From assembly GCA_030637135.1 (NCBI GenBank), contig DAOVVO010000022.1:1-15357 (forward strand): a stretch of DNA of 15,357 bases, given 5' to 3'. The position numbers and the translations under genes were made by a program. This DNA comes from Nitrospirota bacterium (lineage in GTDB: Bacteria > Nitrospirota > Thermodesulfovibrionia > UBA6902 > BMS3Bbin08). Below, in pieces: positions 1-7,168 of this stretch. Numbering within the stretch: position 1 is the stretch's first letter; each line of letters opens with the position of its first letter. The notes under the pieces were generated by a model. It did no database searches, had not been told where the DNA came from, and worked only from the letters and a program-made list of their open reading frames with translations.

Positions 1-1476
1 AATCTGGTGAGGTTTGCAGATGTATGGCTCCAGCAAAAACCAGGCACTGATGTTGTGCTGCTCAACGCAATGATGCACATCCTTCTTAAACATAATCTTA
101 TTGACAGGGTATTTGTTTTAATCAGGACCGAGGGTTTCGAGACATTCAAGGATAGTCTTGCAAAATACACGCCTGAATATGCCGAGAAAATCACCGGTGT
201 CCCGAAAGAAGACATAATCAAAGCAGCGTTACTGTACGGTAATGCTCAAAGACCCGGTATTTATTACACCATGGGCATTACACAGCACACACACGGCACA
301 CAGAATGTCTATGCTATAGCAAACCTCGCACTCATGACCGGAAACCTTGGTATGGAGAGCACAGGCGTTAATCCGCTCAGAGGACAGAACAATGTTCAGG
401 GTTCAACAGATATGGGTTGTATACCCGACCAGTATCCTGGTTATCAGAAAGTGAGCATCCCTTCAATTAACGCTAAATTTGAAAAAGCATGGGCAACAAA
501 GTTATCGAAAAAACCGGGACTGACCGCGACAGAGATGATAGGAGCTGCTTTTGAGGGTACATTAAGGGCACTGTATATAATGGGGGAAAATCCTGCACTC
601 AGTGACCCGGATATCAATCATACTGTCAAGGCAATAAAAAAACTGGACTTTCTTATTGTGCAGGACCTGTTCTTAACCGATACTGCACAGCTTGCAGATG
701 TAGTTCTTCCCGCAGCTTCTTTTGCCGAAAAGGACGGAACCTTTACAAATACTGAAAGAAGGGTGCAGAGAGTAAGAAAGGCATTAAATCCCCCTGGAGA
801 GGCACAGGAAGATTCCTGGATAATCAGGGAATTAAGCGAAAGATTGGGTTATCCAATGAAATACAATTTTATAGAAGAGGTTTTTCAGGAAATCGGCAGT
901 CTCTGGCATGCAGTAACGGGTATAACATACGGAAGGATAGAAACCCGGGGAATTCAATGGCCCTGCCCCACGCTTGAACATCCTGGCACTCCATATCTTT
1001 TCAAAGGTGGATTTCCGAGAGGGAACGCTGCTTTCAGCGTCGTAGAATATAAGCCTTCAGAGGAACTCCCTGATGATGAATACCCATTTATGCTCTCTAC
1101 AGGGAGACATCTGTTCCACTATCATACAGGCACCATGATAAGAAAGGGAGATGATCTCAACAATATCGCTCCTGAGGCATATGTTGAATTAAATCCCGAT
1201 GATGCCAAACAGTTAGGTGTTCAAAACGGTGAACATGTTATAGTATCATCGCGACGGGGTTCAATAAAGATAAAAGTAGATGCATCTGAAAGGGTTGTAA
1301 AAGGCAGGGTTTTTATACCGTTTCATTATAAAGAAGCAGCGGCAAATGTACTGACTAACACAGCCCTTGATCCTATAAGCAAAATACCTGAACTTAAGGT
1401 GTGCGCAGTAAAAATAGAAAAAATAAGAGGTAAAACGTTAAAAACCAAGAATCAAAAAGTGAGCAGTCATAATTAA
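1..1476 (+). CDS. fdhA: Formate dehydrogenase catalytic (molybdopterin) subunit, C-terminal part, truncated by window start
   Basis: This is the C-terminal ~491 codons of a formate dehydrogenase alpha subunit, which interconverts CO2 and formate. The frame is open from base 1, so the gene starts upstream of the window; the GTG at 7 is internal. The family hallmarks are the block GITQHTHGTQNVYAIANLAL followed by GNLG, G-V-N-P-L-R-G-Q-N-N-V-Q-G and D-M-G (pterin cofactor binding), then D-T-A-Q-L-A-D-V-V-L-P-A. A C-terminal molybdopterin-dinucleotide-binding domain begins near YPFMLSTGRHLFHYHTGTM. The catalytic Cys/Sec residue and any N-terminal Fe-S domain lie outside the window, so metal type, selenocysteine use and electron partner cannot be judged. 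A cyclic-nucleotide-binding gene follows after 29 bases and fhs comes next, placing this enzyme at the entry of the Wood-Ljungdahl methyl branch. The last ~15 residues are a Lys-rich tail. Confidence 0.93.
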   Translation, partial: NLVRFADVWLQQKPGTDVVLLNAMMHILLKHNLIDRVFVLIRTEGFETFKDSLAKYTPEYAEKITGVPKEDIIKAALLYGNAQRPGIYYTMGITQHTHGTQNVYAIANLALMTGNLGMESTGVNPLRGQNNVQGSTDMGCIPDQYPGYQKVSIPSINAKFEKAWATKLSKKPGLTATEMIGAAFEGTLRALYIMGENPALSDPDINHTVKAIKKLDFLIVQDLFLTDTAQLADVVLPAASFAEKDGTFTNTERRVQRVRKALNPPGEAQEDSWIIRELSERLGYPMKYNFIEEVFQEIGSLWHAVTGITYGRIETRGIQWPCPTLEHPGTPYLFKGGFPRGNAAFSVVEYKPSEELPDDEYPFMLSTGRHLFHYHTGTMIRKGDDLNNIAPEAYVELNPDDAKQLGVQNGEHVIVSSRRGSIKIKVDASERVVKGRVFIPFHYKEAAANVLTNTALDPISKIPELKVCAVKIEKIRGKTLKTKNQKVSSHN

Positions 1477-1505
1477 TTGACAGTGTTTTATGTAATGGAG
1501 GTATT

Positions 1506-1961
1506 ATGGTAAAACCGGGTGTACTAAAAAAACAGGTGCTCTTCGAAGATATTGGTAAAACAGAATTGGAAAAAATTGCAAAGGTGGTAAAGAAACTCTC
1601 TTTTAAAAAAGGAGCGTTTCTTTTTAAAGAGAAAGAGGATACAAAAGGGCTTTACCTCATCCACTCAGGTAAAGTGGAAGTGTCAAAAGTAACACCAGAC
1701 GGCTGGAAACAGACCCTTGCTGTATTACGCAGTGGAAACTTTTTAGGAGAACTCTCTATAATCGAGAAGAGACGCCACGAGGCATCTGCGGTAGCTTTAG
1801 ACAATTCCGAAATTTTTTTAATTTCAAAAGACGATTTTGAAAAAATGGAACAAAAAGATACTGTCATTACTTCGAAAATAATGAAAAAAATTGTTTTAAT
1901 AATGAGCAAAAATCTGAGACGTATGAATGAAAAATTCCTGAACTCACTAATCAGTTATTGA
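1506..1961 (+). CDS. Stand-alone cyclic-nucleotide-binding (CRP-like effector) domain protein
   Basis: A 151-residue protein made of a single cNMP-binding beta-roll (about residues 11-112) plus a C-terminal helical segment (about 113-145). It ends where CRP/FNR regulators would begin their helix-turn-helix, so no DNA-binding domain is present. The phosphate-binding cassette is recognisable as F-L-G-E-L-S (Gly81, Glu82), followed by R-R-H-E-A-S. Aligned by eye with E. coli CRP (E-R-S-A), the cyclic-nucleotide phosphate-binding Arg is replaced by His91, so classical cAMP binding is doubtful. The start is set by a strong GGAGGT at 1497-1502, three bases before ATG. It lies 29 bases after fdhA and 79 bases before fhs, which suggests co-expression. 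Its role is unknown. An allosteric or protein-interaction regulator of formate metabolism is an inference from position only. Confidence 0.85.
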   Translation: MVKPGVLKKQVLFEDIGKTELEKIAKVVKKLSFKKGAFLFKEKEDTKGLYLIHSGKVEVSKVTPDGWKQTLAVLRSGNFLGELSIIEKRRHEASAVALDNSEIFLISKDDFEKMEQKDTVITSKIMKKIVLIMSKNLRRMNEKFLNSLISY

Positions 1962-1968
1962 TTTTACT

Positions 1969-2017
1969 GTTCAAATAGTTTAACCCTTATAAACAGTTTG
2001 AACGTTTTACAAACTAT
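1969..2017 (+). promoter_or_regulatory. Structured leader upstream of fhs with two competing hairpins
   Basis: Bases 1969-1982 (GTTCAAATAGTTTA) and 1990-2003 (TAAACAGTTTGAAC) form an inverted repeat of 14 positions with 2 mismatches around a 7-base loop. The loop-side strand can pair differently: ATAGTTT at 1975-1981 is fully complementary to AAACTAT at 2011-2017, and this pairing excludes the first hairpin. No U-run follows either stem, so it is not an obvious intrinsic terminator. It could be an RNA switch, a processing signal or a regulator's operator. The fhs ribosome binding site (AAGGAGGG) lies just downstream. The structure is visible; the function is inferred. Confidence 0.5.
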
Positions 2018-2040
2018 CTCATGAAAAGGAGGGCTTAAGT

Positions 2041-3813
2041 ATGCCACTTGACGCAACCAAACACGCAGACTGGGAAATAGCTGAAGCTGCTGAAAAGAAC
2101 ATGAAGACTACTTATCAGCTCGCTGAAGAATTGGGTCTTCAGAAGGAGGAACTCATTCCTAACGGTCACTATATCTCAAAGGTTGATTATGCCATGATTC
2201 TGGACCGTCTGAAAGACAAACCAGATGGAAAATTTATCGAGGTGACCGCAATTACACCGACACCATTAGGCGAAGGCAAGTCCACGACAACATTGGGACT
2301 GCTTCAGGGAATGGGAAAACGCGGAAAGAATGTTACAGCGTGCATACGGCAACCTTCCGGGGGACCTACTATGAATATCAAGGGTTCAGCAGCCGGAGGC
2401 GGACTTTCTCAGTGTATACCGCTTACTGAATTCTCACTTGGTCTCACAGGAGATATTAATGCTGTCATGAATGCACACAATCTGGCTATGGTTGCTCTGA
2501 CCTCACGAATGCAACATGAATTTAACTATGACGATGAGCAACTGGCAAAGAGGAAGCTGAAACGACTTAATATAAATCCCAAAAATGTGGAAATGGGCTG
2601 GATTATTGATTTTTGTGCACAGGCCCTTCGGAACATCATTATCGGAATTGGCGGCAAGATGGATGGATTTATGATGCCTTCAAGATTCGCAATAGCCGTT
2701 TCTTCCGAAGTCATGGCAATACTTTCCATCTTCAGCGACCTTGCAGATTTCAGAAAGCGTATAGGCGGCATCGTTGTAGCATACGATAAAAAAGGAAACC
2801 CCGTTACCACAGAAGACCTTGAGGTTGCAGGAGCCATGACCGCATGGATGCGTGAAGCTATAAATCCCAACATGCTTCAATCAATAGAAGGACAACCCTG
2901 TTTTGTTCACGCCGGACCCTTTGCAAATATCGCTGTGGGACAGTCTTCAGTGGTTGCCGATAAAATGTGCCTCAAACTGGCAGATTATCACATCACTGAG
3001 TCGGGATTTGGCGCTGACATAGGCTTTGAGAAGTTCTGGAATGTAAAGTGCAGATACTCTGGAAACATTCCAAATGTCTCGGTGATTACCACTACTATCC
3101 GGGGTCTGAAACATCACGGCGTGAATGCAGGGGCACTGCCCTGCCCCCCGGGAAAACCCATCCCCAAAGAATACTTTAAGGAAAACCTGGCGTGGCTTGA
3201 AGATGGTATGGTTAATGTTATACACCATATCAAGACCGTTAAAAAGGCAGGGATTAACCCTGTCGTGTGTATCAACTCGTTTCATACCGATACAAAAGAG
3301 GAGATCAAATTGACCAAAATGATGTGTGAGGCGGTTGGGGCCCGTGTTGCAGTTTCACGGCACTGGCAATATGGAGGTGAAGGTGCTCTTGAATTCGCAG
3401 ACGCTGTTATTGATGCATGCAAAGAGTCTGTTAAATTCAAATTTCTTTACGACTTAGAAACCCCTCTTCGGAAACGTGTTGAATTAATCGCCAGGGAGGT
3501 CTATGGTGCAGATGGAGTAAGCTATTCTGCTGAAGCGGCTGCCAAGGCAGAGCGCTTCGAGAAGGATCCAAAATTCAAAGACTATACCACCATGATGGTA
3601 AAGACCCACCTCTCCTTAACGCATAACCCTACTCTTAAAGGTGTTCCCAAAGGGTGGACGCTTCATATCCGAGATTTTCTCACATATGGGGGTTCGCGTT
3701 TTATCTGTCCGGTGGCCGGAAATATCAGCCTTATGCCAGGAACATCTTCAGACCCTGCATACCGGAGGGTTGATGTTGATACAGAGACAGGAAAGGTCAA
3801 AGGTTTATTTTAA
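2041..3813 (+). CDS. fhs: Formate-tetrahydrofolate ligase
   Basis: ATP-dependent ligation of formate to tetrahydrofolate gives 10-formyl-THF, the first folate-bound intermediate of the Wood-Ljungdahl methyl branch. It is a cytosolic enzyme. The sequence is diagnostic from end to end: a P-loop T-P-L-G-E-G-K-S-T-T-T (about residues 74-84), then R-Q-P-S-G-G-P-T-M-N-I-K-G and E-F-S-L-G-L-T-G-D-I. Later come HAGPFANIAVGQSS, E-S-G-F-G-A-D-I-G-F-E-K-F and a C-terminal P-V-A-G-N-I-S-L-M-P-G-T-S. At 590 residues it is longer than the ~556-residue clostridial enzymes and matches the longer form remembered from deltaproteobacteria and Nitrospirota, with an extended N-terminus. The ATG follows AAGGAGGG at good spacing. 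GC is visibly higher than in the preceding gene, consistent with high expression. A hairpin terminator follows 12 bases after the stop. Confidence 0.98.
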   Translation: MPLDATKHADWEIAEAAEKNMKTTYQLAEELGLQKEELIPNGHYISKVDYAMILDRLKDKPDGKFIEVTAITPTPLGEGKSTTTLGLLQGMGKRGKNVTACIRQPSGGPTMNIKGSAAGGGLSQCIPLTEFSLGLTGDINAVMNAHNLAMVALTSRMQHEFNYDDEQLAKRKLKRLNINPKNVEMGWIIDFCAQALRNIIIGIGGKMDGFMMPSRFAIAVSSEVMAILSIFSDLADFRKRIGGIVVAYDKKGNPVTTEDLEVAGAMTAWMREAINPNMLQSIEGQPCFVHAGPFANIAVGQSSVVADKMCLKLADYHITESGFGADIGFEKFWNVKCRYSGNIPNVSVITTTIRGLKHHGVNAGALPCPPGKPIPKEYFKENLAWLEDGMVNVIHHIKTVKKAGINPVVCINSFHTDTKEEIKLTKMMCEAVGARVAVSRHWQYGGEGALEFADAVIDACKESVKFKFLYDLETPLRKRVELIAREVYGADGVSYSAEAAAKAERFEKDPKFKDYTTMMVKTHLSLTHNPTLKGVPKGWTLHIRDFLTYGGSRFICPVAGNISLMPGTSSDPAYRRVDVDTETGKVKGLF

Positions 3814-3825
3814 AAATACAAAAAT

Positions 3826-3861
3826 AAATAGTCCCTGCATTTTGCAAGGGCTATTTTTCTT
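3826..3861 (+). terminator. Rho-independent terminator after fhs
   Basis: A stem of 14 positions pairs 3826-3839 with 3843-3856, with one G-T wobble and one C-A mismatch, around a 3-base T loop. A T-rich run (TTTTTCTTT) follows. Its position 12 bases after the fhs stop and its shape fit an intrinsic terminator ending the fdhA-CNBD-fhs transcript. Confidence 0.8.
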
Positions 3862-3902
3862 TAAAGTTGTTTATTAAGTGTTTTTTATTAACTATTTAAT
3901 TT

Positions 3903-3922
3903 AAAAGGATTCCTCCTTTTTT
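3903..3922 (+). other. Short hairpin immediately upstream of pgsA
   Basis: AAAAGGA (3903-3909) and TCCTTTT (3914-3920) form a perfect 7-bp stem with a TTCC loop, followed by only two further Ts. It ends six bases before the annotated pgsA ATG. It could be a weak second terminator or could affect pgsA translation, because it sequesters the only upstream GGA. The evidence is structural only. Confidence 0.35.
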
Positions 3923-3928
3923 AAGTTA

Positions 3929-4504
3929 ATGGAGTTGACGGCTTTGCTGAGTAAAAATCTCCCCAACATTTTAACAATAATAAGGATCTTGCTCTTGCCG
4001 TTTTTTGCAACAACTCTTATGTATGGAGATTATCAGTATGCCCTTGTAATCTTTTTGGCAGCATCTGTTACAGATGTCCTTGACGGGTTGGTTGCACGGA
4101 TAAAAAAGCAAATAACAATCTTCGGCAGTATCCTCGACCCGGTTGCAGACAAGTTTCTTCTCATAACGTCATTCATCATTATGAGCGTGTACGGGTGGAT
4201 TCCAAAATGGCTTACAATTATCGTAATAAGCAGAGATTTAATAATTGTTACAGGCTGGTTAATCCTTTTTTTCGTTACACATAACCAAAAAGTCGAGCCG
4301 AACATTTTAGGAAAAGCTACAAGCACCCTTCAGTTTCTTTTAATCGGGGGCATTCTTTTGATACAAAATATAAACAATTCCTTATCCATTCCGGGAGGGT
4401 TTTTTATCCTGGTTGCAGTTTTAACATCGGTATCAGGAATCCAGTATATTTACGAAGGATTAAAAATAGCTAATTCTGAAAACAGTCAAAAAAGTATTAA
4501 ATAG
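3929..4504 (+). CDS. pgsA: CDP-diacylglycerol-glycerol-3-phosphate 3-phosphatidyltransferase
   Basis: Membrane enzyme that makes phosphatidylglycerophosphate from CDP-diacylglycerol, the committed step to phosphatidylglycerol and cardiolipin. The CDP-alcohol phosphotransferase signature D-G-x2-A-R-x8-G-x3-D-x3-D is complete (DGLVAR ... FGSILDPVAD, about residues 52-74). The N-terminus contains the typical N-L-P-N-I-L-T-x-x-R-I. Several hydrophobic segments fit the multi-pass family. The start is uncertain: ATG 3929 has no good Shine-Dalgarno, whereas TTG 3944 (codon 6) sits 9 bases after GGAG (3931-3934) and would give MLSKNLPNIL, the usual beginning for this family (186 residues). It is probably separately transcribed, as the fhs terminator lies upstream and a repeat element follows. 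Confidence 0.93.
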   Translation: MELTALLSKNLPNILTIIRILLLPFFATTLMYGDYQYALVIFLAASVTDVLDGLVARIKKQITIFGSILDPVADKFLLITSFIIMSVYGWIPKWLTIIVISRDLIIVTGWLILFFVTHNQKVEPNILGKATSTLQFLLIGGILLIQNINNSLSIPGGFFILVAVLTSVSGIQYIYEGLKIANSENSQKSIK

Positions 4505-4522
4505 TTTGATACCCTATAAGAT

Positions 4523-4723
4523 TGATACGTTCGGCAGCATAGTTCGATAAATCCGCCTCAGGTGGATAAACTCACTATCCTGAGTGAAATCGAAGGACAC
4601 AAATCCTACCATTTAGGGTAAGGATAATACAGGTGCCGCTCAGTATGGCTTCGACTGAGCTCAGCCGAATGTCCAACCCTGAGCGAAGTCGAAGGGTTAA
4701 GTCGGGGGCTGTCGAATGGGTTG
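4523..4723 (-). repeat. Dispersed intergenic repeat, copy 1 (inverted; internal deletion and insertion)
   Basis: This fills most of the 304-base gap between pgsA and the DUF512 gene. It is the reverse complement of the repeat at 14900-15066, sharing the ends TTGATACGTTCGGC and ...GTCGAATGGGTTG. Compared with that copy it lacks 24 bases next to CCCTGAGC (4677-4684). It carries about 60 extra bases (roughly 4536-4599), including a small hairpin ATCCGCC/GGTGGAT at 4551-4567. It contains a near-perfect palindrome TTCGACTGAGCTCAGCCGAA. The open frame through it on the - strand is repeat sequence, not a gene. Confidence 0.85.
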
Positions 4724-4726
4724 ATT

Positions 4727-4735
4727 TGATATAAT
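4727..4735 (+). promoter_or_regulatory. Candidate extended -10 promoter for the DUF512 gene
   Basis: TGATATAAT is an exact extended -10 (TGnTATAAT), placed where a transcript would begin near 4742, giving a ~67-base leader to ATG 4809. No good -35 is visible at standard spacing. A second TATAAT lies at 4742-4747, 15 bases after TTGATT (4721-4726), whose first bases are the end of the repeat copy. AT-rich DNA makes chance matches likely. Confidence 0.35.
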
Positions 4736-4808
4736 TGAGGCTATAATCAGTTTTCAGATAACCGAAAAAATAATACTCTAATATCAATCCTCTTTCTTAC
4801 ATAACATT

Positions 4809-6098
4809 ATGCACGCAACAATAAGTCACATTGCTGAAAACAGTATTGCACAAGAAATAGGTCTTCATAAAGGAGACATTCTCCTGGAAGTTAATGGAAA
4901 TCCTGTGAGGGATGTCATTGATTACATGTATTACTCCCAAAGGGGAAGTGGCCTTGACCTGAAATTCCAGCGAGACAGTAAAACTTATTCATTTAAAATT
5001 AAGAAAAAAGCTGATGTAGGTTTTGAACTAAAACCGTTCAGAACAAAGTCCTGCAGAAACAAATGCATTTTTTGTTTTGTTGACCAGCTCCCCAAAGGCT
5101 TGAGAAGGTCCCTTTATCTTAAAGATGAAGACTTCCGCATGTCTTTTCTTTACGGGAACTATATTACCCTTACAAATCTCTCTGATGCAGATAAGAAACG
5201 CATCATAGCACAAAGACTAAGCCCGCTTTATGTCTCAGTACATACAACGAATAATGAATTAAGGAAGAAGATGTTTGGTGTTTCTAAAGTGCCCGATATT
5301 CTCAAAGAATTGCAGGAACTCACCTCTCATAAAATAAGGATACACGCCCAGATTGTGCTGTGCCCCGGTATTAATGACGGAGAAGAGTTTTCACAAACTA
5401 TTAAAGATCTGCAAAAATTTTATCCATATGTGGCTTCTATAGCCGTGGTACCGGTAGGGCTGACGCGCTTTAAAAAAACTTACATTAAACCGGTAGAAAA
5501 ATCTGATGCAATAAAGGCAATTGAAGCCGTCAAGCAGTTCAGGAGGAGGTTTAAGAAACGTCACGGCGACCCCTTGGTTTATCTTTCTGATGAGTTCTAT
5601 ATAAAGGCTGACATCCCCTTCCCTCCCCTCAATGAATACGGAGATCTCCCACAAATAGAGAATGGCGTTGGATTGGTCCCTGTATTTCTTCACTGTGCAA
5701 GAAAGCTAAAACTTCCAAAAAAAATAGAACCCAGAAAAATTGCCACCTTTACCGGCACATCTTTCCTTCCGTATCTTGAAGAATTCTACCAGAGGCTCAA
5801 ATTAATAGAGGGACTTACACTTGATATATTTGAAGTTGAAAATAAATTTTTCGGCACTGCAGTTTCAGTTGCGGGTCTCCTTACGGGAAAAGACGTACTC
5901 AAGACCATTATGGGCAGAACAAAAGCCGACTGTCTGCTGGTGCCGGATGTTACACTCAGACACGGAAAAGATGTGTTTTTAGACAACGTCACTCTCAAAG
6001 ACATAGGAGAAAGCCTTGGTATGAAGGTCACCCCGATTGAATCAACACCTGAAGGGCTTTTGAAAGGGATAACAGATGGATGTAAGTGGGAAGACTAA
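4809..6098 (+). CDS. PDZ-radical SAM-like DUF512 family protein
   Basis: A 429-residue cytosolic protein. The N-terminal ~70 residues form a PDZ-like domain (A-x-E-x-G-L-x-x-G-D-I-L-L-E-V-N-G at about 13-30). A Cys-x3-Cys-x2-Cys cluster follows (Cys82, Cys86, Cys89; SCRNKCIFCF), as in radical SAM proteins. Next come conserved D-x-x-R-M-S-F-L-Y-G-N-Y-I-T-L-T-N and C-P-G-I-N-D-G, and then the C-terminal DUF512 region (S-D-E-F-Y-I about residues 258-263; G-T-S-F-L-P). Relatives are widespread in clostridia, cyanobacteria and anaerobes; I know of no established reaction. No Shine-Dalgarno precedes ATG 4809, so the start is supported mainly by how well it fits the PDZ N-terminus. The last 23 bases overlap aroE, implying translational coupling. 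The fold assignment is strong; the function is unknown. Confidence 0.9.
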   Translation: MHATISHIAENSIAQEIGLHKGDILLEVNGNPVRDVIDYMYYSQRGSGLDLKFQRDSKTYSFKIKKKADVGFELKPFRTKSCRNKCIFCFVDQLPKGLRRSLYLKDEDFRMSFLYGNYITLTNLSDADKKRIIAQRLSPLYVSVHTTNNELRKKMFGVSKVPDILKELQELTSHKIRIHAQIVLCPGINDGEEFSQTIKDLQKFYPYVASIAVVPVGLTRFKKTYIKPVEKSDAIKAIEAVKQFRRRFKKRHGDPLVYLSDEFYIKADIPFPPLNEYGDLPQIENGVGLVPVFLHCARKLKLPKKIEPRKIATFTGTSFLPYLEEFYQRLKLIEGLTLDIFEVENKFFGTAVSVAGLLTGKDVLKTIMGRTKADCLLVPDVTLRHGKDVFLDNVTLKDIGESLGMKVTPIESTPEGLLKGITDGCKWED

Positions 6099-6900
6099 CG
6101 TAACGGGTATTTTCGGTTATCCAATTGAGCACACGCTTTCGCCCCTCATGCATAATACCGCGTTCGATTCCCTTGGGCTTGATATACGCTATCTTGCCTT
6201 TAAGGTCCTCCCTCAGGATTTACCTGATGCAGTAAGGGCTGTCAAGGCTCTACATATGATCGGAGTAAACATAACAGTGCCGCACAAAGAGAACGTAATT
6301 CCACTTCTTGATGAACTCAATAAAGAGGCGTCTTTTATTGGCGCTGTAAATACAATAGTTAACTCACAAGGAAAATTAATAGGCCATAATACTGATGGAA
6401 AAGGGTTTATGAGTTCTCTTGCAGAGGAAAAGGTGTCGATAGATGGTAAAGACATATTCATAATCGGCGCCGGTGGGGCAGCACGGGCAATAAGTTACAA
6501 TGTAATAAAAAAAGCGCTCAAACTGTCTCTCTATGACGTTAATAAGGAAAAAGCAGAACATCTGGCAAATGACCTCAAGAACATCCATCAGAATGTATTC
6601 ATTTATGAAAATATAAAAAAAATAGGTAAACCGGACATAATTATCAATGCAACACCGCTCGGACTTAAACCCGGAGATCCCCTGCCCTTAAACCCTGAAT
6701 TTATTACATCTGATATGGTCATATACGACCTTGTCTACAAAAAAACAAAATTTCTCCAGGAAGCAGAGAAAAAAAAGGCACGGGCTCTTGACGGCTCAGG
6801 TATGCTTTTATGGCAGGGAGTTCTTGCATTTGAACTCTGGACAGGTGTAAAACCTCCTGTTGATATCATGCGTCAGGCGCTTCTCTCAGGGATAGAGTAA
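6076..6900 (+). CDS. aroE: Shikimate dehydrogenase
   Basis: NADPH-dependent reduction of 3-dehydroshikimate to shikimate in the pathway to chorismate and aromatic amino acids; cytosolic. At 274 residues it has the family's normal length. Visible landmarks are the shikimate-binding S-P-L-M-H-N (22-27), catalytic Lys71 in V-P-H-K-E-N-V, and N-T-D-G with Asp107. The NADP-binding G-A-G-G-A-A-R-A lies at 131-138, and the C-terminal G-x-x-M-L-L-W-Q-G is present. The ATG at 6076 lies inside the end of the DUF512 gene, with AAGGG at 6064-6068 as a possible ribosome binding site, so the two are probably co-translated. No other shikimate genes are in the window. A repeat fragment lies 92 bases downstream. 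Confidence 0.96.
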   Translation: MDVSGKTNVTGIFGYPIEHTLSPLMHNTAFDSLGLDIRYLAFKVLPQDLPDAVRAVKALHMIGVNITVPHKENVIPLLDELNKEASFIGAVNTIVNSQGKLIGHNTDGKGFMSSLAEEKVSIDGKDIFIIGAGGAARAISYNVIKKALKLSLYDVNKEKAEHLANDLKNIHQNVFIYENIKKIGKPDIIINATPLGLKPGDPLPLNPEFITSDMVIYDLVYKKTKFLQEAEKKKARALDGSGMLLWQGVLAFELWTGVKPPVDIMRQALLSGIE

Positions 6901-6992
6901 CTGGTTTTTTCTCGTTATTTCCTCCGGGTATTTTGCATCAAACCTTCTCCTGACCTTTGATATGCCTTTTCCCTAATTTTCGTCGGGCAAAC

Positions 6993-7069
6993 CAACCCAT
7001 TCGACTGTCCCCGACTTAACCCTTCGACTTCGCTCAGGGCAAGCAGTCGGGGGTGCTCAGGATTGGACA
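6993..7069 (+). repeat. Dispersed intergenic repeat, copy 2 (truncated)
   Basis: About 77 bases nearly identical to the first half of the repeat at 14900-15066, same orientation. Both begin CAACCCATTCGACTGTCC and end at TTGGACA, with only a few differences by eye. It lacks the second half (the CTGAGCTCAG palindrome and the GATACG end). It retains the 24-base segment missing from the 4523-4723 copy. It sits between aroE and the cooC promoter. Confidence 0.8.
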
Positions 7070-7106
7070 ATTACAAATAACCTTTTGTGCAGTTGCAATG
7101 TGTTTT

Positions 7107-7136
7107 TTGACAAAATTTCTCTTTAAATGGTAGTAT
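7107..7136 (+). promoter_or_regulatory. Candidate sigma70 promoter for cooC-cyclo-ligase-folE
   Basis: TTGACA at 7107-7112 is a perfect -35, followed by an 18-base spacer and TAGTAT at 7131-7136 (4 of 6 matches to TATAAT). Transcription would start near 7143. An upstream in-frame ATG for cooC at 7127 falls inside this promoter, which supports the downstream ATG at 7169 as the true start. Confidence 0.55.
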
Positions 7137-7168
7137 TTTGCTTACTTTCGATTGAAATATTAACCATT

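Noticed and set aside
2526..3285. Several - strand open frames within fhs
   Set aside because: They are shadows of a strongly conserved gene on the + strand, with no recognisable protein.
4575..4787. Open frame on the - strand through the repeat (reads L-R-L-R-S-G-L-D-I-R-L-S-S-V-E)
   Set aside because: It is a translation of the dispersed repeat; the same peptide appears from the 14900 copy in another context, with no ribosome binding site or family.
7127..7168. Upstream ATG for cooC adding 14 hydrophobic residues
   Set aside because: It overlaps a good -35/-10 pair, and the family begins directly with M-K-I-A-I-T-G-K-G-G.
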